NCBI GenBank assembly: GCA_035476815.1
Contig: DATILD010000052.1
Span: 8,052 to 72,051, forward strand
From: Methylibium sp035476815
GTDB lineage: Bacteria > Pseudomonadota > Gammaproteobacteria > Burkholderiales > Burkholderiaceae_C
DNA length: 64,000 bases
Direction: 5' to 3'
Part shown: piece by piece, positions 16,664 through 28,062 of the stretch
Layout of the letters: every line of letters starts with the position of its first letter
How positions within the stretch are numbered: the first letter of the stretch is position 1
The notes under the pieces: generated by a model
What the model saw: the letters and a program-made list of their open reading frames with translations, nothing else
What the model was told of the DNA's origin: nothing
Database searches by the model: none
Program-made: the position numbers and the translations under genes

Positions 16664-18490
16664 GTGATCCCCCAGCCCTTCATCCAGGACCTGCTCGCGC
16701 GCGCCGACATCGCCGACATCGTCGGCCGCTACGTGCAGCTGAAGAAGGCCGGGATCAACCTGAAGGGGCTGTGCCCCTTCCACGGCGAGAAATCGCCCAG
16801 CTTCATCGTCAGCCCGACGCGGCAGACCTACCACTGCTTCGGCTGCGGCGCCCATGGCAACGCGATCGGCTTCCTGATGGAGCATGCCGGCATGGGCTTC
16901 ACCGACGCGGTGCGCGACCTCGCCCAGCAGCTCGGCATGGCCGTACCCGAGGACGACCGCACGCCCGAGGAGCGCGAGCGCGAGCGCGCCACCAAGGAGC
17001 GCCAGGCCACCCTCACCGAGGTGCTGGCCAAGGCCGGCGAGCACTGGCGCAAGCAGTTGAAGGCCAGCGAGCGCGCGATCGCCTACCTCAAGAAGCGTGG
17101 CCTGACCGGCGAGATCGCCGCGCGTTTCGGCCTCGGCTACGCGCCCGAGGGCTGGCGCGGCCTCGCCAGCGCCTTCCCGCGCTACGACGACCCGCTGCTG
17201 GCCGAGGCCGGCCTGGTGATCGTCCAGGGCGAGGAGGGCGAGGAGCAGAAGCGCTACGACCGCTTCCGCGACCGCGTGATGTTCCCGATCCGCTCGGTGC
17301 AGGGCGAGGTGATCGGCTTCGGCGGCCGCGTGCTCGACCAGGGCGAGCCCAAGTACCTGAATTCGCCGGAGACGCCGGTGTTCGTCAAGGGCCGCGAGCT
17401 CTACGGCCTGCACGAGGCCCGCGCCGCGCTGCGCGAGCGCGGCTACGCGCTGGTGGTCGAGGGCTACATGGACGTGGTGGCGCTGGCCCAGCTCGGCTTC
17501 CCGAACGCGGTCGCGACGCTCGGCACCGCCTGCACCGAGGAGCATGTGAGGAAGCTGCTGCGCTTCACCGACCGCATCGTGTTCAGCTTCGACGGCGACG
17601 CCGCCGGCCGGCGCGCCGCCGGCCGCGCGCTCGAGGCCGCGCTGCCGCACGCGAGCGACACGCGCAGCATCGCCTTCCTGTTCCTGCCCGCCGAGCATGA
17701 CCCGGACTCCTATGTCCGCGAGCATGGCGCCGAGGCCTTCGAGGCCTGCGTGCAGCAGGCCGTGCCGCTGTCGCGCCAGCTGCTCGAGGCCGCCCGCGAC
17801 GGCGGCGAGGTCGACACCGCCGAGGGCCGCGCCCAGATGCTGGCCCGCGCCAAGCCGCTGTGGTCGGCGCTGCCGGACGGGGCGCTGCGGCGCCAGCTGT
17901 TCGGCGACCTGGCCCGCGCCGGCGGGCTCGAGCCGGCCGAACTGGAGTCGCTGTGGGGCGGCGGTGCGGTGCCGCGCCGCGCCGCGCCGGCCCCGTCGCG
18001 GCAGCGCCCGGCCCGGCGCGCGCTGCGCACCACGACCAGCTCGCTCGACCGCGGCGCCTGGCTGCTGGTGCAGCGCTGCGACCTTTGGGACCGGCTCGAT
18101 GCGGCCGCCCACGAACTGCTGTGCGAGGTGCTCGACCCGCATGGCGCCTTCTTCCGCTGGCTGGACCGCCGCTTCCACGACGAAGGCCCGCTGTCGCCGC
18201 AGACCCTGCTCGACGAGATGCGCGCCGGCGGCGCGGCGCTCGGCCTCGCGGCGCTGGCCGAACGGCTCGGCGCGCTGCATGACGTCTCGACGGGCGAGCA
18301 TGCAGAGGTGGAGCTGCGCGTCATCGCTGACCGGGTGCGCCTCGACGCACTGGACCGGGACCTCGAGTCGCTCAGTGCGGCCGCCTCGATGACGCCCGAG
18401 GCCGTCGAGGCCTACCGCCGCATCCAGGCTGAAGCAACGGCCATTCGAGCCGAGCTGCGGCGGGCGACGACAGGCCTCGGCGGCGGGTGA
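16664..18490 (+). CDS. dnaG: DNA primase DnaG
   Basis: Makes RNA primers at the replication fork. Of 608 residues, the N-terminal zinc finger uses Cys37, His40, Cys58 and Cys61 (CPFH...CFGC). The Toprim core shows VVEGYMDVVAL and SFDGDAAGRRAA. The C-terminal helicase-binding domain follows a Pro/Arg-rich linker at about 440. Start GTG 16664 gives the usual MIPQPFIQDLLARADI. dnaG-rpoD order recalls the bacterial macromolecular-synthesis operon, but here rpoD has its own promoter. Confidence 0.97.
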   Translation: MIPQPFIQDLLARADIADIVGRYVQLKKAGINLKGLCPFHGEKSPSFIVSPTRQTYHCFGCGAHGNAIGFLMEHAGMGFTDAVRDLAQQLGMAVPEDDRTPEERERERATKERQATLTEVLAKAGEHWRKQLKASERAIAYLKKRGLTGEIAARFGLGYAPEGWRGLASAFPRYDDPLLAEAGLVIVQGEEGEEQKRYDRFRDRVMFPIRSVQGEVIGFGGRVLDQGEPKYLNSPETPVFVKGRELYGLHEARAALRERGYALVVEGYMDVVALAQLGFPNAVATLGTACTEEHVRKLLRFTDRIVFSFDGDAAGRRAAGRALEAALPHASDTRSIAFLFLPAEHDPDSYVREHGAEAFEACVQQAVPLSRQLLEAARDGGEVDTAEGRAQMLARAKPLWSALPDGALRRQLFGDLARAGGLEPAELESLWGGGAVPRRAAPAPSRQRPARRALRTTTSSLDRGAWLLVQRCDLWDRLDAAAHELLCEVLDPHGAFFRWLDRRFHDEGPLSPQTLLDEMRAGGAALGLAALAERLGALHDVSTGEHAEVELRVIADRVRLDALDRDLESLSAAASMTPEAVEAYRRIQAEATAIRAELRRATTGLGGG

Positions 18491-18802
18491 CAGCCCTACT
18501 TTGACGCATCGCTGACCTTCGCCGATAATGCAGGGTTTGTCAGATGCGGCAAGAGTGAGCGCAGCACCTCCGGGCCCCGGCCACCCGCGACACGGGTCAC
18601 CTTCAGGCCAATCCCACCCGCCAGGGCTGCACCTTATGGATCCTCACGCGAGCTTGCCCGCCGACGCCGCCGTTGCAGGCCCACACCCCGGCCCTGCACC
18701 CGCCCGAACCGCCGCTGCGCGCCACTGGATGGCGCGCGGGTTGCGGCACGCGCACGGCGTCCGGCCTTCGGACTCCCCAGAAACCGCCGTCCAAGGAATC
18801 GC
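18491..18802 (+). other. dnaG-rpoD intergenic region: promoter and long rpoD leader
   Basis: This 312-bp stretch contains a strong promoter at 18501-18529 and then about 265 nt of untranslated leader. The leader includes a small stem-loop (GTCCG/CGGAC arms, 18759-18773). I see no convincing gene in it. A long GC-rich leader could regulate rpoD translation. Confidence 0.55.
18501..18529 (+). promoter_or_regulatory. Sigma-70 promoter of rpoD
   Basis: TTGACG (-35) and GATAAT (-10) are separated by exactly 17 bp, immediately after dnaG. Expected transcription start is near 18536. It is the best housekeeping promoter I can see in the window. Confidence 0.75.
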
Positions 18803-21025
<2,223 letters not shown>

Positions 21026-21100
21026 AGGAGATGCGCCAGGGACGGGCCGCCGAAGGCCGCGCGGTCGCGCAGCGAGCGCTCCTCGGCTTGCGCCGAAGGC

Positions 21101-21128
21101 ACAAGCTGAGGACCTACCTGGACAATCT
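21101..21128 (+). repeat. Direct repeat copy 2 (displaced rpoD tail)
   Basis: Second copy of the 28-bp unit, 107 bp after the first and out of frame with it. Read in its own frame it still encodes KLRTYLDNL followed by TAA. The 79 bp between the copies (21022-21100) contain GCCGAAGGC twice and a small TCGGC/GCCGA stem. The arrangement resembles a target-site or att duplication. Confidence 0.85.
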
Positions 21129-21157
21129 GTAAGCAGCGGTTCGCCGCCTGCTACTCG

Positions 21158-21184
21158 AAACCCGGCCGAGCGCCGGGTTTTTTC
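21158..21184 (+). terminator. Rho-independent terminator of rpoD
   Basis: Stem AAACCCGGC/GCCGGGTTT with a 5-nt loop ends in six T. A second stable hairpin with a UUCG tetraloop lies just upstream (21132-21152). Both follow the second repeat copy, so they are probably the original rpoD 3' end. Confidence 0.85.
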
Positions 21185-21264
21185 TGCCCGCCGGCTGGCA
21201 TGGGTCGTGCACTTCAGCACACCATACACTTGCGGGTGACCAATTGCGTCAGTCCTTCGCCCCG

Positions 21265-22212
21265 ATGACGACCCTGCTGCAGCGCACCGTCCTGTTCGCC
21301 GACCTGCGCGGCAGCACCGGGCTGTTCGAGACGCTTGGCAATGCCGAGGCCGCGGCGGTGGTGACGCAGAGCGTGGGACTGATGGGCCAGATCGTCGTGT
21401 CCTGCGGCGGCACGGTGGTCAAGACCCTGGGCGACGGCCTGATGGCGGTGTTCGAGGAGCCGCAGCAGGGCGTCGCCGCCGCCGACGAGATGCACCAGTC
21501 GCTCGACCGCATCGTCGCGGCCCGGCGCGGCAGCGCCGGCGCCCGGCGCCCGGCGCTGAAGCTGCAGGTCGCGATGGCGCATGGCGAGGTGGTCGAGGTG
21601 GGCGGCGACTGCTTCGGCGACGCCGTCAACGTGGCCGCCCGCCTGCTCGACAGCGCCGGCGACAACGAGACGCTCGCGACCCAGCAGGTGCTCGACGGGC
21701 TGGTCGGCGAGGATCGCGGGCGCTTCCGCTCGCTGTCCAAGCTGCAGCTGCGCGGTCGCCAGGAGGCCGTGCAGGTGCACCGGCTGGAGGCGCTGCGCTT
21801 CGGCGAGACGGTCGCGACGCTGTTCGAGGGCACCGTCCCCACCATCGCGGCCGACGGCATCCGGCTGCGCTGGCTCGATGTCGACCGCGCGTTCGGCGGC
21901 CCCGACCTGCCGATCGTGCTCGGGCGCAGCCCGCAGGCCACGCTGTGCATCGACGACACCCGCGTGTCGCGTTCGCACGCGCGGGTCGAGTGGCATGGCG
22001 GCACCTTCCAGATCAGCGACCTCAGCTACAACGGCAGCTTCGTGCGCTTCACCGGCAGCTCGGAGATCGTCGCCCTGCGGCGCGGCAGCTGCACGCTGCA
22101 CGGCAGCGGCGTGATCTGCCTCGGCGCCTCGCCGACCGACCCGACCGCCCCGTCGGTGCACTTCGAGGTGCTCGGCAACTTCGAGGCCACCGACCCGCGG
22201 CCGCGGCGCTGA
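21265..22212 (+). CDS. Class III adenylate/guanylate cyclase fused to an FHA domain
   Basis: A 315-residue soluble protein. The N-terminal cyclase domain has VLFADLRGSTGLFE and VVKTLGDGLMAVF (metal Asp residues and substrate Lys) and FGDAVNVAARLLD (transition-state Asn/Arg), so it looks catalytically competent. The C-terminal FHA domain (rough residues 210-300) has LGRSP, VSRSHARVEW and DLSYNGSFV, the phosphothreonine-binding signature. It may link cyclic nucleotide production to Ser/Thr phosphorylation. A TTG seven codons upstream is an alternative start. No kinase gene is adjacent. Confidence 0.87.
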   Translation: MTTLLQRTVLFADLRGSTGLFETLGNAEAAAVVTQSVGLMGQIVVSCGGTVVKTLGDGLMAVFEEPQQGVAAADEMHQSLDRIVAARRGSAGARRPALKLQVAMAHGEVVEVGGDCFGDAVNVAARLLDSAGDNETLATQQVLDGLVGEDRGRFRSLSKLQLRGRQEAVQVHRLEALRFGETVATLFEGTVPTIAADGIRLRWLDVDRAFGGPDLPIVLGRSPQATLCIDDTRVSRSHARVEWHGGTFQISDLSYNGSFVRFTGSSEIVALRRGSCTLHGSGVICLGASPTDPTAPSVHFEVLGNFEATDPRPRR

Positions 22213-22214
22213 GG

Positions 22215-22925
22215 TCAGGCCCCCAGCGCGTCGGCCAGCGCGGCCAGGTCCGGCCCGTGCCAGCACCGCGGCGCCTGCGCCGGCAGCGCGGCGCCAGCGC
22301 GGCGGATCCAGGCCGCGTGCAGGCCGGCGCCGAGCGCGCCGTGCACGTCGAGCGCCAGGTCGTCGCCGATGTGCAGCACCTCGTCCGGCGCGCAGCCCAG
22401 ACGCTCGCAGGCGGCCGCGAAGATGCGCGCATCGGGCTTGCCGACGCCGACCTCGCGCGCCGCCAGGCTGCCGACGAAGCAGTCGGCGATGCCGATGCGC
22501 GCGATGTCGGCGTTGCCGTTGGACAGCGCCAGCACCGGCCAGCGCGCCGCCAGCCGCCGCAGCGCCGGCATCGCGTCCGGATAGAACTCCACCCGCTGGC
22601 GGGCGGCGAAGAACACCTCGAACGCCGGCACGGCCAACGCCGGATCGTCGCCGCCGGCGGCGAGCATGCGTTCGATCGCCTCCAGACGCTGCGCCGACAG
22701 GTCATGCGCCAGCGCGGGCCGCTCGCGCGCGACCGCCTCGCGCAGCGCACGCATCGCGGCCAGGTCGTGGCGCCGGGCGGTGGCCGGCGCGTGGCGCAGC
22801 AGCCAGTCGCGCAGCGCGGCCTCGGCCCGCTCGATCGCCGGCCAGACGGGCCAGAGGGTGTCGTCGAGGTCGAGCGTCAGCGCACGCAGACGCGCCGGGT
22901 GGGGGGTCGGGGTCGGGGGGGCCAT
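22215..22925 (-). CDS. HAD-superfamily hydrolase (subfamily IA)
   Basis: A 236-residue cytoplasmic phosphatase-type protein. Motif I is LDLDDTLWP (nucleophile Asp19, acid Asp21). Motif II is LALSNGNADI, motif III lies at KPDARIF, and motif IV is HIGDDLALDVHGALGAG. The substrate cannot be told from the sequence. It converges on the cyclase-FHA gene with 2 bp between stops and is divergent from the LOV kinase. Confidence 0.9.
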   Translation of the reverse strand: MAPPTPTPHPARLRALTLDLDDTLWPVWPAIERAEAALRDWLLRHAPATARRHDLAAMRALREAVARERPALAHDLSAQRLEAIERMLAAGGDDPALAVPAFEVFFAARQRVEFYPDAMPALRRLAARWPVLALSNGNADIARIGIADCFVGSLAAREVGVGKPDARIFAAACERLGCAPDEVLHIGDDLALDVHGALGAGLHAAWIRRAGAALPAQAPRCWHGPDLAALADALGA

Positions 22926-23023
22926 GCCGGGCGACAGTGTGACCGAAGCCCCACGCCCCGGCGCGGGACGCGGCCGGTCACGGATTACAGTCGTTGGGTC
23001 ATCGATCGCCGGCCGCGAGCCGC

Positions 23024-26000
23024 ATGAAGCCAGCCCCCCTGCCCGACGACGAAGCCCAGCGTCTGCACCTGTTGCACGAGCTGCGCATCCTCGACACCGG
23101 CAGCGATCCGGCGCTGGTCGCGCTGGCCCGCCTCGTCTGCAGCTATACCGGCTGGCCGATCGGCGGCATCAGCCTGGTCGACGCCGCGCGACAGTGGTTC
23201 CCGGCGATGGAGGGCCTGCCGGGCGTGCACGAGACGCCGCGCGACATCGCCTTCTGCGCGTACACGATCCTGGGCGACGGGCCGCTGGAGGTGCCCGACG
23301 CGACCATCGACCGGCGCTTCGCCGACAACCCGCTGGTCACCGGCGCCCCCGGCTTGCGCGCCTACGCCGCGATGCCGGTGGTGGTCGACGGCTTGCGCAT
23401 CGGCACGGTCTGCGCGATGGATCGCCGCCCGCACCCGCTGAGCGAGGCCGGCCGCGCCGCGCTCGCCGACCTGGCGCTGCTGGCCGGTCACCTGCTCGAG
23501 GCTCGACTGCGCGCCGAGCGCAACCGCCTGCAGGAGGCACGGGTGCGCGGCGCCAGCCGCGCCGGCAGCGACTGGCTGTGGGAGAGCGATGCCGAGGGCG
23601 TGCTCACGTGGCTGTCCGACAGCGTCGAGGCGCACACCGGGATCCCGGCCAGAGAACAGATCGGTCGCAGCACCGAGGACCTGAACCGGCCGCCTGGCGA
23701 CGAACACATGGCCAGCCGGGACGCCTACGTCGAGGCGCGCGCCCGGCGCGCCCCCTTCCGCGACCTGATCGCCGAACGCGGCACGACGCGAGGCCCGATC
23801 GTCGTCTCGATCAGCGGCGACCCGGTGTTCGACCGCCAGGGCCTTTTCAAGGGCTACCGCGGCGCGGCGCGCAACGTCACCCCCGAGCTGGCCGGGCGCG
23901 CCGCCGCGCGCCGCAGCGAGGCGCTGCTGCAGCATGCCATCGAGCACCTGAACGCCGGCGTGATGATCTCCGGGCCGGAGGGCCGCATCCTGCTCAGCAA
24001 CACGCAGTGGCGGCGCGCGATCGAGCGGGCCCTGCCGGCCGTGCCGACGCACTGGCCCGACCTGGTCGACGCGCTGCTGCGCGCCGGTGCCTACCCGGAC
24101 GCCGTCGGGCGCGAGCCGGAATTCGCGCGCTGGCGCCTGTCGCTGGCGGGGCCGGACGCCCCGGCGCAGGAGCTGCGCATGGGCCACCAGCATCTGCTGG
24201 TCACCGACCAGCCGCTGCCCGACGGCAGCGTGGTGCACCTGTCGATGGACATCACCCAGCGCCGCCGCGCCGAGCAGTCGATCGCGGCGCAGGACGCGCG
24301 GCTGCGCGCGGTGCTCGCGGCCCTGCCCGATCTGTGGTTCATCGCCGACCGCGACGGCACCTACCTCGAATGCAGCGACGCGCTGCATCCCTGGCTGGTG
24401 CAGTCCTTCGACGAGTTGCGCGGCCGGCGCTTCGTCGAGGTGCTGCCGCCCGACGCGGCGGCGCGCAGTGTGCGCGGCGTGCGTGCGGCGCTCGCCGGCG
24501 AGGGCGTGCAACGCACCGAGTACCGGGTGCGTTGCCGCGACGGCATCGAGCGCGACTTCGAGGCCCGCATCGCGCCGATGGCGGCCGACCGCGCGCTGTT
24601 CCTGCTGCGCGACCTGACCGAGCTCAAGCGCCTCGAGCGCGACATGCAGCTGCTGCAGCACGTGATCGAGGCCGAGGCCGCGTTGCCGATGGTGGTGGCC
24701 GACGCCTCCGAGCCGGACCTGCCGCTGATCTTCGCCAACGCCGCCTTCGAGCGGCTGACCGGCTATTCGCGTGCCGAGGTGCTGGGGCGCAACTGCCGCT
24801 TCCTGCAGGGTGACGAGGACAACGCGGCGGCGCGGCGGCAGCTGCGCACGGCGGTCGCCGAAGGCCGCGACTGCACCGTCACGCTGCTGAACCGCCGCCG
24901 CGACGGCAGCCGCTTCGTCAACGAGCTGCATGTCGCGCCGGTGCGCGACGAGCTCGGTCGCCTCACCCACTACATCGGCGTGCAGTACGACGTCACCGAG
25001 CGCACCCGCGCGGCCCAGCAGCTCGAGCTCAGCGAGGCGCTGTACCGCTCGGTGGCGAGCGCCGTGTCCGACGGCCTGCTGGTGCTCGACACCGATGGCG
25101 TGATCGTCGCCGCCAACCCCCCGGCCTGCACGCTGCTGAAGCTGGAGGCGGGCCAGCTGCAGGGGCAGCGCATCACGCGCCTCGGCTTCGCGCTGATGCA
25201 GGAGGACGGCGCGCCGCTGCCGAAGGAGGAACACCCGGCCTACGAGACGCTACGCTTCGGCCGCAGCCGCCTCGACCGGCGGGTGCGGCTGCGCCGGTCC
25301 GACGGCGTCGAGCTGCTGCTGCGCCTGAGCGCGCAACCGCTGCGGCCGGGCACGGCCGGCGCGCCATCGGCCTGCGTCATCACCTTCCGCGACGTGACGG
25401 CCGAGCGCGCCGCCGAGGTGGCGCTGGCCGCCGCCGAGGCGCGCTGGCAGTTCGCCCTCGACGGGGCCGGCGAGGGCGTGTGGGACCTCGACGAGGACCG
25501 TGGCCGCGTGTACTACTCGGCGCGCTGGAAGGCCATGCTGGGTCATGTCGACGACGAGGTCGGCGACCGCCTGACCGAGTGGACGCAACGCATCCACCCC
25601 GACGACAAGCCGCAGGTGATGGCGGCGGTGGCGCGCTACCGTGCCGGCGAAACACCCGAGTACCGCACCGAACACCGGCTGCGCCACAAGGACGGTCGCT
25701 GGATCTGGGTGCTCGATCGCGGCAAGACCGTCGAGCGGCGCGCCGACGGCAGTTCGCGCCGGGTGGTCGGCACGCACACCGACATCACCCACCAGCGCGA
25801 GGCCGAGCGCGCGCTGCGCGAGCAGCAGGCGGCCGAGCTGGCCAGCCGCGCCAAGAGCGAGTTCCTGTCGCGCATGAGCCACGAGATGCGCACGCCGCTC
25901 AATGCGGTGCTCGGCTTCGGCCAGCTGCTGGCCCAGCGCGGCGCCGACGACCCGCTGCTGCTGCAGCGCTATGCCGGCCACATCCTGCATGCCAGCCGAC

Positions 26001-26974
26001 ACCTGCTGGCGCTGGTGGACGACGTGCTCGACCTGCAGCAGGTCGAGGAAGGCCGGCTGCTGCTGACGCCGCAGCCGCTGGCGCTGCACGCGGCCGTCGC
26101 CGCGGCGCTGGCGCTGGTCGGCCCGCAGGCGCAGGCGCGCCGGCTGCGCGTCGAGGCCGCGGTGGACCGCGCGGTGCGGGTGCGCGCCGACGCCAAGCGG
26201 CTGCACCAGGTGCTGCTCAACATCCTGTCCAACGGCGTCAAGTACAACCGCGAGGGCGGCACGCTGCGCTGCGCGCTGGCCGACGGCGGCGACCCCGGCC
26301 GCGTGCGGCTGCTGGTCGAGGACAGTGGCCCGGGGCTGAGCGAGGCCCAGGTGCGGCGGCTGTTCCAACCGTTCGAGCGGCTGGGCTTCGAGACCTCGGC
26401 GATCGAGGGCACCGGCCTCGGCCTGATCATCGCCCGCCGGCTGATGCAGGAGATGGGCGGTGGCCTCGAGCTGGTCAGCCAGCCCGGCCGCGGCACCTGC
26501 GTGACGCTGCTGCTGCCGCGCGCCGGCGCCGACATGCCGGCCGCGGCGGCCGAGGCCGCGCCGACGGCCGCCGCGGCGCGCGAGCCGGCCGGCGTGCCGA
26601 TGCGCCTGCTCTACGTCGAGGACAATCCGCTCAACGCGCTGCTGTTCGCCGAGGCGATCGGCAGCCGCCAAGGCGTCGAGCTGCGCCTGGCCGGCGACGG
26701 CCACGAGGCGCTCGCGCAGGTCGACGGCTGGCAGCCCGACGTGCTGGTGCTCGACGCCCGGTTGCCCGGCCTGTCCGGCTACGATCTGCTGCTGCGCCTG
26801 CGCGAGCGGCCGGAACTCGCCGCGACGCCGGCCTTCATGTGCTCGGCCGACGCGATGCCGGAAGACCTGCAGCGCGCGGCGGCTGCCGGCTTCGTCGGCT
26901 ACTGGACCAAACCGATCGACATCGAACGCGTGATGCACGACCTCGCCGCCCTGCAAGCCCCCAGCCCCGCATGA
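23024..26974 (+). CDS. GAF/multi-PAS hybrid histidine kinase with a LOV blue-light sensor domain
   Basis: A 1316-residue sensor kinase without membrane helices. Domain order: GAF (about 8-165), three PAS domains (about 170-540), a LOV domain (about 545-665), two more PAS domains, HisKA with His953 in MSHEMRTPLNAVLGF, HATPase (LLNILSNGVKYNRE, DSGPGLSE, GTGLGLIIARRL), and a C-terminal receiver with Asp1244. The LOV domain has GRNCRFLQ with the flavin-adduct Cys591. It also has the Asn of NRRRDGSRFVNEL and the Gln of YIGVQYDVT, all residues needed for FMN photochemistry. ATG 23024 is the first sensible start. The stop overlaps hemH (ATGA). Confidence 0.9.
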   Translation: MKPAPLPDDEAQRLHLLHELRILDTGSDPALVALARLVCSYTGWPIGGISLVDAARQWFPAMEGLPGVHETPRDIAFCAYTILGDGPLEVPDATIDRRFADNPLVTGAPGLRAYAAMPVVVDGLRIGTVCAMDRRPHPLSEAGRAALADLALLAGHLLEARLRAERNRLQEARVRGASRAGSDWLWESDAEGVLTWLSDSVEAHTGIPAREQIGRSTEDLNRPPGDEHMASRDAYVEARARRAPFRDLIAERGTTRGPIVVSISGDPVFDRQGLFKGYRGAARNVTPELAGRAAARRSEALLQHAIEHLNAGVMISGPEGRILLSNTQWRRAIERALPAVPTHWPDLVDALLRAGAYPDAVGREPEFARWRLSLAGPDAPAQELRMGHQHLLVTDQPLPDGSVVHLSMDITQRRRAEQSIAAQDARLRAVLAALPDLWFIADRDGTYLECSDALHPWLVQSFDELRGRRFVEVLPPDAAARSVRGVRAALAGEGVQRTEYRVRCRDGIERDFEARIAPMAADRALFLLRDLTELKRLERDMQLLQHVIEAEAALPMVVADASEPDLPLIFANAAFERLTGYSRAEVLGRNCRFLQGDEDNAAARRQLRTAVAEGRDCTVTLLNRRRDGSRFVNELHVAPVRDELGRLTHYIGVQYDVTERTRAAQQLELSEALYRSVASAVSDGLLVLDTDGVIVAANPPACTLLKLEAGQLQGQRITRLGFALMQEDGAPLPKEEHPAYETLRFGRSRLDRRVRLRRSDGVELLLRLSAQPLRPGTAGAPSACVITFRDVTAERAAEVALAAAEARWQFALDGAGEGVWDLDEDRGRVYYSARWKAMLGHVDDEVGDRLTEWTQRIHPDDKPQVMAAVARYRAGETPEYRTEHRLRHKDGRWIWVLDRGKTVERRADGSSRRVVGTHTDITHQREAERALREQQAAELASRAKSEFLSRMSHEMRTPLNAVLGFGQLLAQRGADDPLLLQRYAGHILHASRHLLALVDDVLDLQQVEEGRLLLTPQPLALHAAVAAALALVGPQAQARRLRVEAAVDRAVRVRADAKRLHQVLLNILSNGVKYNREGGTLRCALADGGDPGRVRLLVEDSGPGLSEAQVRRLFQPFERLGFETSAIEGTGLGLIIARRLMQEMGGGLELVSQPGRGTCVTLLLPRAGADMPAAAAEAAPTAAAAREPAGVPMRLLYVEDNPLNALLFAEAIGSRQGVELRLAGDGHEALAQVDGWQPDVLVLDARLPGLSGYDLLLRLRERPELAATPAFMCSADAMPEDLQRAAAAGFVGYWTKPIDIERVMHDLAALQAPSPA

Positions 26975-28062
26975 AGCACGCCCCCGAACCGGCCCACCGC
27001 CACGGTCGGCCCGAGCGCACCGGCGTGCTGCTCGTCAACCTCGGCAGCCCCGACGCCCCCACCGCCCCGGCGCTGCGCCGCTACCTGGCGGAGTTCCTCG
27101 GTGACCCGCGGGTGGTCGAGATCCCGCGGCCGCTGTGGCTGCCGATCCTGCACGGCATCATCCTGCGCGTGCGGCCCAAGAAGTCGGCCGCGAAGTACGC
27201 GACGATCTGGACCGAGGACGGCTCGCCGCTGAAGGTCTGGACCGCGAAGCAGGCCACGCTGCTGGCCGGCTACCTCGGGCAGCGCGGCCACCCGGTGCTG
27301 GTGAAGCCGGCGATGCGCTACGGCTCGCCGTCGGTCGCGGCCCAGCTCGACGCGCTGAAGGCCGAGGGCGCGACGCGCATCCTGGTGCTGCCGCTGTACC
27401 CGCAGTACTCGGCCACCACCACCGCCAGCGTGTTCGACGCCGTCTGCGCCTGGGCCGCGCGCGTGCGGCGACTGCCCGAGCTGCGCTTCGTCAACCACTA
27501 CCACGATGACGCGGGCTACATCGGCGCGCTGGCGCGCCGCATCGAGGCCCATTGGCAGACCCATGGCCGGCCCGACCAGCTGGTGCTCAGCTTCCACGGC
27601 GTGCCCGAGCGCACGCTGCAGCTCGGCGACCCCTACCACTGCGAATGCCTGAAGACCGCGCGGCTGTTGGCCGAGCGGCTGAGCCTCGCGCCCGAGCAGG
27701 TGCAGACCACGTTCCAGAGCCGCTTCGGCAAGGCCAAGTGGCTGGAGCCCTACACCGAGCCGACGCTGGTCGCGCTGGCCCGGCAGGGCGTGCGGCGGGT
27801 CGACGTGGCCTGCCCCGGCTTCACCTCCGACTGCCTCGAGACGCTGGAGGAGATCGCCCAGGAGGCCCGCGCGGCCTTCCTGAACGCCGGCGGCCGCGAG
27901 TTCCAGTACATCCCCTGCCTGAACGACCAGCACGAGTGGATCGACGCGCTCGCGGCGATCGCGATCCGCCACCTGCAGGGCTGGCCGACGCAGGCCACGC
28001 CGGACGCGGCCGCGCTGCAGCAGCAGGCCGACCGCGCCCGCCGCCTCGGCGCCGCACGCTAG
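26971..28062 (+). CDS. hemH: Ferrochelatase HemH
   Basis: Inserts Fe2+ into protoporphyrin IX, the last step of protohaem synthesis, at the inner membrane. Of 363 residues, RTGVLLVNLGSPDAPT opens the domain. Also present are LPLYPQYSATTTAS, the catalytic His in SFHGVPER, and TFQSRFGKAKWLEPYT. PGFTSDCLETLEEI supplies the conserved Glu region. ATG 26971 overlaps the LOV-kinase stop, implying coupled translation. It converges with tctA and overlaps it by 4 bp. Confidence 0.96.
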   Translation: MKHAPEPAHRHGRPERTGVLLVNLGSPDAPTAPALRRYLAEFLGDPRVVEIPRPLWLPILHGIILRVRPKKSAAKYATIWTEDGSPLKVWTAKQATLLAGYLGQRGHPVLVKPAMRYGSPSVAAQLDALKAEGATRILVLPLYPQYSATTTASVFDAVCAWAARVRRLPELRFVNHYHDDAGYIGALARRIEAHWQTHGRPDQLVLSFHGVPERTLQLGDPYHCECLKTARLLAERLSLAPEQVQTTFQSRFGKAKWLEPYTEPTLVALARQGVRRVDVACPGFTSDCLETLEEIAQEARAAFLNAGGREFQYIPCLNDQHEWIDALAAIAIRHLQGWPTQATPDAAALQQQADRARRLGAAR

